Below are positions 43,233-52,976 of a stretch of 64,000 nt of DNA, one piece after another. This DNA is from Gentiana macrophylla (lineage: Eukaryota > Streptophyta > Magnoliopsida > Gentianales > Gentianaceae). How positions within the stretch are numbered: the first letter of the stretch is position 1; each line of letters starts with the position of its first letter. Where the stretch lies: the NCBI GenBank assembly GCA_026214975.1, contig CM047809.1, forward strand, positions 129,691,470-129,755,469, in the 5' to 3' direction. A model generated the notes under the pieces. That model did not search any database. It saw only the letters and a list, made by a program, of their open reading frames with translations, and had not been told where the DNA came from. Position numbers and translations under genes: made by a program.

Positions 43233-44099
43233 ATAAGTTCCAAAGGTTGTGTGGTTTTAGTGTCGAAATTAGGGTAAGGCGAGTATGATGTTTTCCAAGC
43301 GAGAAGCTTCACAAAACACAGACATTTTATTGAATGGAAGATTACATTGCTTGGACACAAGGTCTATAACCTTAACAGAAGCATGCCCTAATCTTCTATG
43401 CCACAAGTTGGCTTTTTCTTGGGAGCTAACAAAACAGACTAAAGACTCTAGGGGTCCATGATAACTAACAGACTCATTTGGACCTTTTGTAGACTGACCA
43501 TAGTAAGCACTATGGTTCCTATTCTTGGATTGAAGTGAGCTCAGACTAGGAGTGGAGAGCTGATACAGACCATCCTTGATTTCACATTCCAGTAGCACCA
43601 TCCCTGAGAATTTGTCCTTCACACAACAACCAGAATCATAAAATTTAACAACAACAGGATTATCAGTGGTTAGCTTAGACACACTCAAAAGATTTTTTGT
43701 AATTTCAGGAACATGAAGTATATTTTTAAGTTTAATGACACTGTTAGGACCATAAATTTTAGATTGACCAATATGAAGGATGGAGAGTTGCTCACCATTT
43801 CCAACTGTTAGACTATCTGAGCCTTCATAACCAGAATTGATGTGGAGATTGTTGAGGTCTGCTGTGACATGACTGGAAGCACCACTGTCCATGTACCAGT
43901 TTGAATCATTCACAGTATCAGATGAGGCTAGATAGGCATTGTTGTTCCTCTGTGAATTCCCAGATTGACTTGGTGTGCCTACATTTGAATCAAATCTATG
44001 CCAGCGATCCAACTCTTTGCATGTCCATTTTGTTACACACTTGTGATTGGCTGTTATTATTTCCAGAAGTATTACCATTACTAGGTCCTCTTCCTCCAC
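43233..44099 (-). pseudogene. pro: Element E nucleocapsid end, protease and integrase start
   Basis: Continues from gag with the Ty1 protease motif NWYMDSGASSHVTADLNNLH (DSGA active site, about residue 70 of this frame). The GAG-pre-integrase region follows (ILHVPEITKNLLSVSKLTTD, then LWHRRLGHASVKVIDLVSKQ) and the HHCC cysteine FCEAS. After RLE a one-base loss near 43299 shifts frame. The shifted frame continues DTKTTQPLELI up to F's insertion point. Confidence 0.85.
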
Positions 44100-45225
44100 G
44101 TCCCCTAGAGTTTCTTCCTCCTCTATTTCCTCTGCCTCTTCCAGAACCAGAATCTTGAGTGGTTTGATTTACAGACCTATTTCCTGACTGCCTATAACCA
44201 TTGGATCTAGAAACAACAACATTTGCAGAAGGAAACCCGATATCCAGATTTGCAGAGGGGTTAAATCTAGCTAACAATCGTTCATGAGTCACTAATTATG
44301 ACTGAACTTCTTGCCAGGATAATGAGCCAATTCTTGAGGTCAGATTTACAATCACAGATTCATAATCCTTACTTAGGCCTCCCAGTGTAGCAAGAATGAG
44401 CTCACCTTTTGTGATTGGATATCCAGCAGCAGCAAGACCATCTGAGTAGGATTTCATTTGGGCAAGATAGTCCATCATAGGCTTAGATCCTTTCTCACTT
44501 CGAGTCAGAGTTGTCTTGTACTCGAGCATTCTTGCTTCAGATCTATTGTTGTACAGGATTTCAAGGCTTGTCCAGATCTCATTTGCTGTTTCAGATCCAA
44601 CAACTTCCAGTAATGCTTCCTCTTTCATGGAGCTCATCAACCATCCAACTAGCAGCTGATCTTTGGTGTACCAGTCTTCATAGGCTGGATTTGGGATGGT
44701 GACTTCAGACATAGTTGCAGGGTTGTAGGTGGACACAACTTCTGGTGGCTTTGGTTTAGTGCCCAGGAGATGACCATCCAACTTGTGCCCTCTAACAATA
44801 GGCAAGATGGTTGATTTCCAGAGTAAATAATTCGATCTATCAAGCTTGATAGTACAAGACTGATTCAGACTTCCATTGAAGGGAGCTAAAGAACTTAGAG
44901 ACGGTGTCATTGACATCTGGGGTGTTGGAGTTTGCATCAGGGAGCTGGTGAAGTTTGCTCTTTCAGGATTTGATTGCATGAAGGTGGAGAAGTGAGGAAT
45001 CGTTGGCCGGAGGTAAGAGGTAGAGCCAAAAGTAGGAAAGGTTCCGGTAGTAAGGGGTATGGTGGAAAACTGAGGTAGAGTTCCAGTGAGTGTTTTTGTG
45101 ACATTGGTGCCTTCAGATAATGGAGGAGGTATAGAGGATGAAGGTGTGTTTGTGAGAGGTGCAGCTGTTGTGGATGTGGGTGGAGGATCAGTTGTTCCGG
45201 TGGCTGTTTCGCCGGAGTCGGCCAT
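43996..45225 (-). pseudogene. gag: Element E Gag (one in-frame stop, damaged zinc knuckle)
   Basis: Starts MADSGETATG at ATG 45225. A Ser/Thr/Pro-rich leader of ~110 residues precedes the UBN2-type Gag core (LDRSNYLLWKSTILPIVRGH, then KLDGHLLGTKPKPPE, EIWTSLEILYNNRSEARMLE). An in-frame TAA at 44296-44298 interrupts it; the same frame resumes with THERLLARFNPSANLD and a Gly/Arg/Asn-rich tail (RGRGNRGGRNSRGRGGRG). The zinc knuckle is degenerate, the first Cys being Ser (SQVCNKMDM), and a frameshift follows. The product would package element RNA. Confidence 0.88.
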
Positions 45226-45236
45226 AGCCAGACAGT

Positions 45237-45247
45237 CTCTGATACCA
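45237..45247 (-). other. Element E primer binding site (tRNA-iMet)
   Basis: Minus strand TGGTATCAGAG, exact iMet complement, adjacent to the 5' LTR. Confidence 0.92.
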
Positions 45248-45486
45248 ACTTGAATTTTAGAGAAGAGATAATAATATTCTCATTGCACACAAACAGATAG
45301 CTAGTCCTTACATATAGTATTAGGTAGAGAATAAGACAAGGAATAAAATCTAGTACTAGATATTCTAGTACACCTCCTCCATAACAACCTTACACACAAA
45401 GACTAATATACCCTTCTTGACCTTATCTTCCATAACAACCTTACACACAAAGACTAATATACCCTTCTTGACCTTATCTTCTAACA
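45248..45486 (-). repeat. Element E 5' LTR
   Basis: 239 bp, one mismatch with the 3' LTR; it carries the same 51-bp tandem duplication. Confidence 0.95.
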
Positions 45487-45715
45487 ACGTCCAAGATGAA
45501 CGGTTACGCTATTGAGGATGGGCGAAATCACCCATAAATCGCCCATGTTTGAAAAGTCGCCCATTAATCGTCCATAAATCGCACATAATTTGTCCATTAA
45601 TCGCCCATAAATTGCACATAATTCGCCCATTATACTATTGTTCTCTGAATTTCCTCAATTCATATTTACACGGTTGATGGGCTGATGCAACTCAAAATAC
45701 ACTAATTTTTATTTG
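45487..45715. repeat. Segmental duplication, left copy (second part) with minisatellite
   Basis: Resumes with ACGTCCAAGATGAACGG and matches 48738-48945. It contains the reverse-oriented minisatellite (units ATAAATCGCCCAT, CATTAATCGCCC) and the common stretch CGGTTGATGG(G/A)CTGATGCAAC. Confidence 0.8.
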
Positions 45716-45941
45716 ATTGTTCTTGAATTATTGTCACTAAAAGAAATACGACCTGGATTTATTTATAAACGATTTCCAGCATCGTCAATTGACGTTAGAA
45801 GGAGGGCATTTTTTTTTCTTCTGACAATCGTATTAGAAGATAAGTGATTTTAATTAGTTTATTGTCTTGGTAGATTCAGTATGTGTCGTGTCAATAATAA
45901 TATTGTAGAAGAAAAAAGTATGAGAAATGTTACCAAACTAC

Positions 45942-46060
45942 TTAGTGGAGAAGCAAAAACAACAATATTCATGGTGGCACATATCCATCCGACCACCGGA
46001 ATTCGGTTATTGTCATGAGCAAATAGCAAGGTGAATAACAAAATTAACAAAGTTATCAAA
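45942..46060 (-). pseudogene. SWEET exon-4-like segment (helices 5-6)
   Basis: Minus strand reads TLLILLFTLLFAHDNNRIPV, VGWICATMNIVVFASPL, then AA|GTAGTTTGG, a possible donor. LLTLL...NR..VVGWIC......VFA(A/S)PL is the signature of the second MtN3/SWEET repeat. The acceptor side is unclear and no exon 5-6 is visible toward 45720. It belongs with the exon 3 and exon 2 fragments just upstream. Confidence 0.75.
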
Positions 46061-46154
46061 TGTTTTAGTTGTTGTGATATTTATTCTGTCAAAGAGTTAT
46101 TGTAATAATAATTTTATCGAATCGAAAATTCAAAAAACAATAAATAAACGTTAC

Positions 46155-46286
46155 CTTAGTCCGGGTTGGAGCATAAAGAAGGTAGATGCAAAGGTAAACC
46201 AAATGAATGCCCCCCGCAAAAACATTGATCAAGAATAGGAGGAACACGGCGTATTCCTTTAAGAAGCGAATATCAACAAAGTAGCA
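46155..46286 (-). pseudogene. SWEET exon-3-like segment (helix 4)
   Basis: Bounded by TTTTCAG|TGC and ACTAAG|GTAACG. One frame reads LKEYAVFLLFLINVFAGGIH, LVYLCIYLLYAPTRTK, which fits the helix-4 end of exon 3 (...YIAIFIYAPKK...). The usual beginning of this exon (PTFYRIYKKKS...) is missing, so it is partial. Confidence 0.65.
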
Positions 46287-46560
46287 CTGAAAAGTGATAT
46301 GATATACGGCAGTGATGGATAGCCGGCAGAAGATTTATTATTGACTATATATTTGGTAAAACGTTCGTCTATATAAAATATATATATATCATACATATTA
46401 ATTAATGGTGTAAAACTTAAAAGAGTAGTGATAAAGATGTGAGACCTATTAAATCATAAGAGTCCCAAAAAATTCAATGATTTAAAATTTTGTTGTGGCA
46501 TTCGTTATTCATAAATTGAAATAATACAATTCAATATCAATGAGCATGTATGAAACTTAC

Positions 46561-46595
46561 ACCGGAGCTGGAATAACTAGTTGATATAATATTTC
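46561..46595 (-). pseudogene. SWEET exon 2, frameshifted copy
   Basis: TGCAG|GAAATATTATATCA...GCTCCGGT|GTAAGT, 35 bp. The intact copy at 48967-49003 has 37 bp; the two-base loss shifts frame within NIIS.LVI.APV. Together with exons at 46155 and 45942, and perhaps exon 1 at 48025, it is the most complete SWEET relic here. Confidence 0.75.
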
Positions 46596-46724
46596 CTGCA
46601 CCAAATATCAAAATTAGTGATATCAAAATTAATTAGTGTAAATTTAAGGAAAAAAAATAAAGGGGAAATGACTCATATAAGCTAGTTTCAAACTTTTTAT
46701 TTTTTGTGTTGATAAGCTTCTCAA

Positions 46725-47062
46725 CAAAGGAGATTTATAAAATAATTAAAAAAATGAGAAAAAGTGGTTATAGACAAAAACAACCTTTATTTATTTTTAA
46801 AAAAATACAGAAATGAAAAACCATAAGTTTGACTAAATAGGTATTACCCTCATTAACTTGTGAAATGACGCATTTACCCTCATCTTTTTTAAATAAATTT
46901 GTAACAAGACAATCCCATTTGTTGAGATTTATAAAGTAATTTAAAAAAAATGAGAAAAAGTGGTTATAGACAAAAATGCCCTTCATTTAAAAAAAATACA
47001 GAAATGAAAAAACCATAAGTTTGAGTAAAGACGTATTATTTACCCCTCATTAACTTGTGACA
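46725..47062. repeat. Diverged tandem duplication (~190-bp period)
   Basis: 46727-46872 and 46918-47062 share GAGAAAAAGTGGTTATAGAC, AATACAGAAATGAAAA and CCTCATTAACTTGTGA. It lies in what would be intron 1 of the SWEET relic. Confidence 0.8.
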
Positions 47063-47689
47063 TTCGACGTTCAGGTAAAATTGTTCAGCAAATTAATTAC
47101 CACCAGGCCATTCTAATTATTGAACAATATGCGATTGTATTCATTATGTATGGAACAGTAAAATTAAAAGGCATTAAATTTAAATTATTCTTAGAATATT
47201 ATTTTCATTCAACGTTATATTAGCATACAATTGATCCAATGTTATAGGCATCAAATATACTATAATATAATATAAGTATACCTCAATATTATATTAGCAT
47301 ATCCAATATGGCATATATGATATATTCAATAAGATTTTCCAAGATAGCATATTTAAGCTTTGTTTTTTACTCTGGTTGCAAGCCAAGCCAAGCCGAGCGA
47401 AGCGTAGCATGCACAATAAAAACACATGCTCGAAAGAGCTTTTTAAGATCACTTGTTCAAACTTACAACATGTCAATAGTTGTAATAAACAAATGAAGTG
47501 TCACTCATGTGCAATACCATATTTAATGGTATGAAGATTTGTCTTTTCATTATAACTTCATGACATGTGACATATGCACATATGTTGCAACTAATGATGA
47601 AAGAAGTGCATCACAACAGAACATGACCAAAAGAGATACTTAAACTAGGAGTTTTTCTTCGTAGCTAGTACAAACTTCGAGGTTTCTTT

Positions 47690-47925
47690 TGATCAGGCGG
47701 ATCACGCGTGTCTCAAAAAGAGCGCGTGGCGTGGAATTTTAAAAAAAAACATTTAATATTAAAACTATATAGTTTTGTTGTTAAAAAGTGTCGTTTTGTC
47801 GATAAAAATTGATGTTTTAGATTCCGATATTCCCACTGGAATTTTTTTTGTGTGGATAAAAGATGTAGTTTTAGACTCCGATGACACCACTTAAATAAAT
47901 TCCTGGATCCACCACCGCTATGTAT
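47690..47925. repeat. Possible short dispersed repeat
   Basis: Begins gatcaggcggatcacgcgtg and ends cctggatccaccaccgcta, a type of ending I associate with common plant repeats. Contains two short ttgatgtttta / aagatgtagtttta-type lines. No clear TSD found. Confidence 0.3.
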
Positions 47926-47989
47926 GCAACATACTGCAACAAATCAAGCAACATGCAAAAAAATTGATGTCTCCAATTAATGCTGTATT

Positions 47990-48950
47990 TTCACTTCAAT
48001 GCTAAACAGAGGATAATTACATACCTAAGATTCCAAAAATAAATGCCAAGTCACCGTTCTGTTCCATTGAAATAATTTGAACCCTTCTTCTCAAGATCTA
48101 GCTAGCTTGCAGAGTGCAGTGAGTTAATTTTTTCTTGTGGTCTATGTTTTACTTGCATATTGTTTGAAAATTATGATCCTATTTTCACAGCAATATTGGT
48201 ACGCAAAGTGTAAGTGTACGCAAGGTTGTTTCGAAAAAGAAAAAAAAGTGTACGTACGCAAGGTTTTTTACCTTCAATTACCTTAACCAGCTAGCAAGCT
48301 AATTAAAACCCTAATGCATACGAAACTCTTTTAAAAGGAAAAAGAAAAAAAAATAATTGTATGTAAACTCTCTAAAAAATAAAAAAAAGAATCGTACCTA
48401 AACAATATTGATTTTCTTGTAAAAATCTTAGTAATATTTGATTTGAGCAAAACACGTAAACAATCAAAGCTCAAGTGGAGAATCCCACCAACAAAGAGCT
48501 TGAGAAACGAATTTTAATAGAGATTATTGTTTTAGATCCATTAAAAATTAATAGAGATTATTGTTTTAGATCCATTAAAAATTAATAGAGCTTAAAAAAC
48601 ACAGATTTTTTCACCTTGAAACGAATTTTATAGTATTTTTTTTCATTAAACTCGTTATTTTGATATTTATTATCAATTGTCGTGCATTTTTTGTCCAACA
48701 CAAGTGTGAATACCCTTTCTTGGGCATGTATTTTCCTATACGCCCAAGATGAGCGGTTAGGCTATTGAGGATAGGCGAAATCACTCATAAATAGCCCATG
48801 TTTGAAAAGTTGCCCATTAATCGCCCATAATTCGCCCATTAATCGCACATAATTCACCCATTATACTAATGTTCTCTGAATTTCCTCAATTTCAAATTTA
48901 CACGGTTGATGGACTGATGCAACTCAAAATACACTAATCTTAATTTATTT
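47990..48950. repeat. Segmental duplication, right copy
   Basis: Counterpart of 36720-38033 plus 45487-45715, uninterrupted by E. At the E insertion point it reads TATACGCCCAAGATGAG, showing the empty site. A 43-bp direct duplication (ttattgttttagatccatta, twice, 48516-48592) is private to this copy. Confidence 0.82.
48025..48067 (-). pseudogene. SWEET exon 1, copy 2
   Basis: 43 bp from ATG 48067: MEQNGDLAFIFGIL, then G|GTATGT. The next exon 2 in this direction is the frameshifted one at 46595, 1.4 kb away. I see no proof that they form one gene. Confidence 0.7.
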
Positions 48951-48966
48951 ATTTATCCTTACTTAC

Positions 48967-49139
48967 ACCGGAGCTAGAATAACCAACACTGATATAATAT
49001 TTCCTGCACCCACCAAATATCAAAATTAGTGATACATTTAAACTATATTATAAATTAGAGAAAAAAAAAAATATAAACAAAAGGATAATTACATACCTAT
49101 AATGCCAAATATAAATGCTAATTCACCGTTATGTTCCAT
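48967..49139 (-). pseudogene. SWEET exons 1 and 2 with intact 93-bp intron, copy 3
   Basis: Exon 1 at 49139-49097 (MEHNGELAFIFGII, G|GTATGT). Intron 49096-49004 ends GGGTGCAG. Exon 2 at 49003-48967 is 37 bp and reads GNIISVLVILAPV before GTAAGT. Exon sizes, phases and splice sites match canonical SWEET genes. Exons 3 onward do not follow: the sequence runs straight into the segmental duplication. A 5' gene fragment that could still be transcribed and spliced. Confidence 0.78.
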
Positions 49140-49175
49140 TGAAATAAAAATCAGTGAGAGTATGAAACTCGGCTT

Positions 49176-49335
49176 GTGGAGAAGCAAAAACAGATATATT
49201 GATGGTGGCACATATCCATCCGACCACCACCGGAATCCGGTTATTGTCATTAGCAAACAACAAGGTGAATAACAAGATTGCACCCAAACCTCCAATGTTT
49301 CCAAAAGTAAATGCCAAGTTACTGTTCTGTTCCAT
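49176..49335 (-). pseudogene. SWEET exon 1 fused directly to exon 4
   Basis: ATG 49335: MEQNSNLAFTFGNIG continues in frame, without the intron-1 donor, into ILLFTLLFANDNNRIPVVVG and WICATINISVFASP. Introns 1-3 and exons 2-3 are missing. After TTCTCCAC the frame leaves SWEET sequence and runs toward the next exon 1 (49139), so the open frame (49129-49368) spans the junction of two rearranged copies. A deletion or recombination product, not a functional seven-helix protein. Confidence 0.75.
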
Positions 49336-49439
49336 TGAAATAATTTGAACCCTCGAGCTTCTTCTCAAGATCTAGCTAGCTTGCAGAGTGTGATTAAATT
49401 TTTTCTTAAGGTTTGCATAATGTTTGAAAATTATGGTCC

Positions 49440-50303
49440 TATATATAAAAAGCATAATTTCACAGCATAATTTCACACGCAAAGTGTAAGTGTAGTTTAT
49501 GGAAAAGAAAGAAAAAAAAAAAAACACCCAACGAAATGGAAACAATTTACCCGTACACTCGTACATCTTTTCTATAAGTAAATATATAGTGTAAACCTAC
49601 AACTTTTCGATATTTGTTATAGTTGTTCAATTTTAAAGTTTACCATATTTGTAATGATTCTATATTAGTCCATATGAACAAAAACCGGAACACAATTACG
49701 TGATTAGGACACACTATTTCAACACAGCTGACGTGCCAAACTATTCGCGACAACATGTTGATGCAAAAATGTCCACATGGCACATAACATCAATATTGTT
49801 ACACTAGAAGAGTAAGTGTACGCAAACTTTTTACCTTCAATTCCCCTAGCTAGCTAAGAACCCTAATGCATACAAACTTCATTCAGATATAGCTCACCCT
49901 AGGCAAAGTTTCTTCTTTTTACCACTTACTAATTAATGACCAATATTGGAGTGAAATTGTTGAGACGTCTCTACATGTAACGGTTTACCTTTAAAAAAAT
50001 GTAGACGGACAGATCTAGAAATTTGATTTAACGGGGCGTAACAAACTTCAAAATCACTTTATGACATTAACGGTGTTTTTATATTTTTAATAACAAAATA
50101 TAAAGAAATTAATTACAGCTTATGATCGAAATGATGTAAGAAGACAACACCTCTGAAATGGAAGAAGTTACCGGGTAATTAAGAACCACGTACCTGAAAA
50201 TGTATGTGAACATGGAAGTGGATTTATAATTTTGCACTCCAGAGGAAAAGCAGTAAAAAGAAACTCTATGTATTGGGAAAAATCTACATTTCATAGCTTT
50301 TAC
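49440..50303. other. No gene recognised
   Basis: AT-rich sequence. At 49810-49890 a short stretch repeats the CCTAGCTAGCTAAGAACCCTAATGCATAC-type sequence of the duplication, shortened; nothing else recognised. Confidence 0.5.
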
Positions 50304-50311
50304 AATTTTAG

Positions 50312-51036
50312 CTATGATGCACCGATACGCCAATTTTGGGGCTGTATCCGTGTCCGACACGCATAGGATCTGGATCGCCACCGACACTCTGTGACACGGC
50401 TCCGGATACGTATCGGGCCGAATCGGAATTTCGAAAAGTTGGACACGGTGGGATACGGATGGGATACGGCCGGATACGCTTTTTCCAAAAAATTATTAAA
50501 GCGATTTTTTTTTTTTTTTTTTTTCAAAGCTTCAGTAAATTGGTGTCTCAAAACCATAACCCTAGAAGTCTTCCCTCCCCATTCTCCACAGTGATCGGCA
50601 AGCCGATCTTAGTGCATCTCTTCTGCTAATAGATAGAGGGACTCCGCGGGTTCTCAATTCATCTGCATCTTGAAAAGCTTACTCCTTACTCCTGCTCTTT
50701 AAGTGAGTTTATTTAAGTAAATACCAAATCAAACTAAAGAAAGTACAAAGGGAAGGAATCAGTCCCAAAGCTTTCTATTCTTTCATAACCAGTAACTAGA
50801 GAAGAGTCTTCATCAACAGATGAACTATTATAATGCATAAGGCATTTTCTTTGTGCTTATAGTTTGTTATTTATATTGTTAGTCCTTATATTTTTAATAT
50901 TTACATTTTGGTCCTTATATTTTTAATATTTACATTTTAACCCCCGTATCCGTATCCTATATTTTTTGAAAATTCCGTATCCGCGTGTCCCGTGTCCGCG
51001 TATCCGTGTCCCCGTATCCGTATCCGTGCAACCTAG
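50312..51036. mobile_element. Non-autonomous TIR DNA transposon with 8-bp TSD
   Basis: Imperfect terminal inverted repeats: left CTATGATGCACCGATACG, right CGTATCCGTGCAACCTAG (reverse complement CTAGGTTGCACGGATACG). A perfect 8-bp duplication AATTTTAG flanks it (50304-50311, 51037-51044). Both subterminal regions are packed with GGATACGG/CCGTATCC and GTGTCC units in inverse orientation. An 8-bp TSD fits hAT, but MULE-type elements are not excluded. No transposase frame. Confidence 0.8.
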
Positions 51037-51044
51037 AATTTTAG

Positions 51045-51352
51045 TAAAGACATAATGGGAAGTTAACAACTTACGTACTTTCAAAAGATTTTCAACCAAA
51101 ATAAGACAGAGTTGAGCCGTGACCTAAACGACTTTCATTCCGTCGTTTGAGTTGCATGTGGAAGATATAAATCGAGAATTATACCTCAGTGTTTTAATTT
51201 GCTAGAAGTTGCATGTGTATCTTTTTGTGCCGGTGTAATGCCAAATGCACAGCTATTAATCATAACAGGCAACACAACATTCTTACAACAACATTGATCA
51301 TATATATGTATGACATATTGATCTTGATATAGACTTGTTATAATTATGGGTG
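51045..51352. other. No feature recognised
   Basis: Short unique-looking interval between the TIR element and G. Confidence 0.5.
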
Positions 51353-51840
51353 TGATGATACGGGGATTCACTCCTCCACGTGGAATTATCTGATTGGTCC
51401 GGCTGGCATGTAGAAAAGTCTATGTTAATTATATACATCGGATCGAATACGAGACACACCAGTGAAGACTATAACAACCGGCAGATTCTGCAAAGTGTCC
51501 TACCTCGAACGCCCACGTCGGTATACATCGAGTCGAGATCAAGACTTCCTGTCCGGACACCCGGGCCCACCGCCCAACAGGTTGCTTGGGCAGGAGGGCA
51601 AGGCCCATTTAAGGATAATTATGTCAATAGACTAAACCGCCCTAAGATTAGGGCAGAAGAGGGGCATGTGCCTATAAATACATGATTCCAGGAACTACGT
51701 AAGGCTAGATTCCTGGACAAGATACAGGATACGTAGACAATCCAAGATACATTCTTGGACTCAGCCATAAAACACCAAAAACACCATCTTTGATACAGTT
51801 ACAGCCGTTCGATCCTTTTACAGCTCATCCTTAGATTACA
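51353..51840 (+). repeat. Element G 5' LTR
   Basis: 488 bp with TATAAATA at 51673-51680. About a dozen single-base differences from the right LTR, mostly transitions. Confidence 0.88.
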
Positions 51841-51931
51841 CGTGGCTTTTATGCTGTACTTACAAGCTCATGTCAAAAAGAAAAGGGGAGCAGAAGAAAA
51901 AGCGCAAAATTAGATCCCGACACCAATTCCC

Positions 51932-52091
51932 CGACACGATGGAGTTAAACAAAATAGTGAATAAAGCCAAGTCACTGACAATTCTTATATCACTCTCGAG
52001 CTAAAAGCCATCGACACGATGGAGTTAAACAAAATAGTGAATAAAGCCAAGTCACTGACAGAGCTTATATCACTCCCGACCCCCAACAAGC
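51932..52091 (+). repeat. 80-bp tandem duplication in G leader
   Basis: Units begin CGACACGATGGAGTTAAACA at 51932 and 52012 and are nearly identical. Confidence 0.9.
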
Positions 52092-52643
52092 CACGAGGCG
52101 AGGCGGTCGGAAGATCCCACGATGGATACCTAACTTGACTAGATCATAAGCACCACGATGTGCGACAGTCAGGTGAGGATTACGTAATTCGATATGCTTA
52201 TAAGCCTGACGAGGCAAGACAGTTGAATCGAGCTCCGACCAGATAGCCAAGTCAAGCCAATAAGGCAGTACAGTGCTAGGTCGACTCATATCCAAGTGTA
52301 CCATGAGCCATGAACTCATACCACACTTCGAGGGGCCACAAGGGAATTAAGTCCAAAGGACTACACCCCACAAGGCAGCGTCTACACTACAAGGGAATCA
52401 AGTCGAAAAAGACTACACCCTAGACAATTAAGCAACAAGAGATAAAAGACATTCAATGGAAAAGCATAGATTGAAATTCAAAAATCGGAGTGCAAAGTTA
52501 AAGTGAAAAGTCAAGTCTCTCAGGTCGAATCGATGAAATACACATCAAGAAAAATAAAAATATCAAAGTTATACAACCAGATCGAATTAAAATTTACAAC
52601 CAAATCAAATCAAATTGTTTAAAAAGACAACAGGAAAACAACA
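52092..52643. other. Element G leader, no gene
   Basis: Short direct repeat AAGGGAATTAAGTCCAAAGG / AAGGGAATCAAGTCGAAAAA (52330-52420) before AGACTACACCC. No primer site that I can name with confidence. Confidence 0.5.
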
Positions 52644-52976
52644 TCAGGCAGCCGGCTGGTGGGAGGACGAGGCATTGGGGTCGACTTGATCTTCCGCCTC
52701 GAGGTTCTCCGCTCCATCTTACTCCAAGGCAGGGGTCACATACTTCTCATATAAGGAAACACCAGCCTTGAACTCTGTGAAATACCGGCTGTAACGAGGA
52801 ATGGCCTCAGGATCGTACAAATAGGGCTTCGCAACGGTGGATACATCAAAATTCTGGTCGACTTCTTTGACTTGGTCAAGAGCCATGGTGAATCCTCCCT
52901 TCATGCCCTGAGTCATCAACAGCGACAGGTCATTTTCAAGCTCCTTTGAGGCCAGGAAATCAAGTTTAGCGGTTTC
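52644..52976 (-). pseudogene. Element G antisense gene, C-terminal part (split off by H)
   Basis: Continues, exactly in frame across H's insertion site, the reading of 60319-62158. It starts at the shared GAAAC and reads TAKLDFLASKELENDLSLLM, then GGFTMALDQVKEV and YSRYFTEFKAGVSLYEKYVT. A TAA at 52719-52721 ends it; the same frame then continues with an acidic, Ser/His-ending tail to TGA at 52644-52646. The first stop may therefore be a mutation. Role unknown. Confidence 0.7.

Larger units (their letters stand above)
38034..45486 (-). mobile_element. Element E: Ty1/copia retrotransposon (Ale-like)
   Basis: Flanked by ACGTC (38029-38033, 45487-45491). The 239-bp LTRs differ at a single base (38265 G versus C), so insertion was recent. 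An iMet primer site by the right LTR gives minus orientation. Gag, PR, integrase, RT, RNase H follow in Ty1 order. The small LTR and the UBN2-type Gag fit the Ale/Retrofit group, though the clade is inferred. Despite its youth, gag and pol contain several stops and frameshifts, and a solo LTR (F) sits in the integrase region. Confidence 0.93.

Noticed and set aside
40985..43287. GTATG as TSD of insert F (F = 40990-43282)
   Set aside because: E's integrase coding extends to 43233. The alternative ATAAG duplication gives TG...CA ends and restores the reading frame, so GTATG is coincidence.
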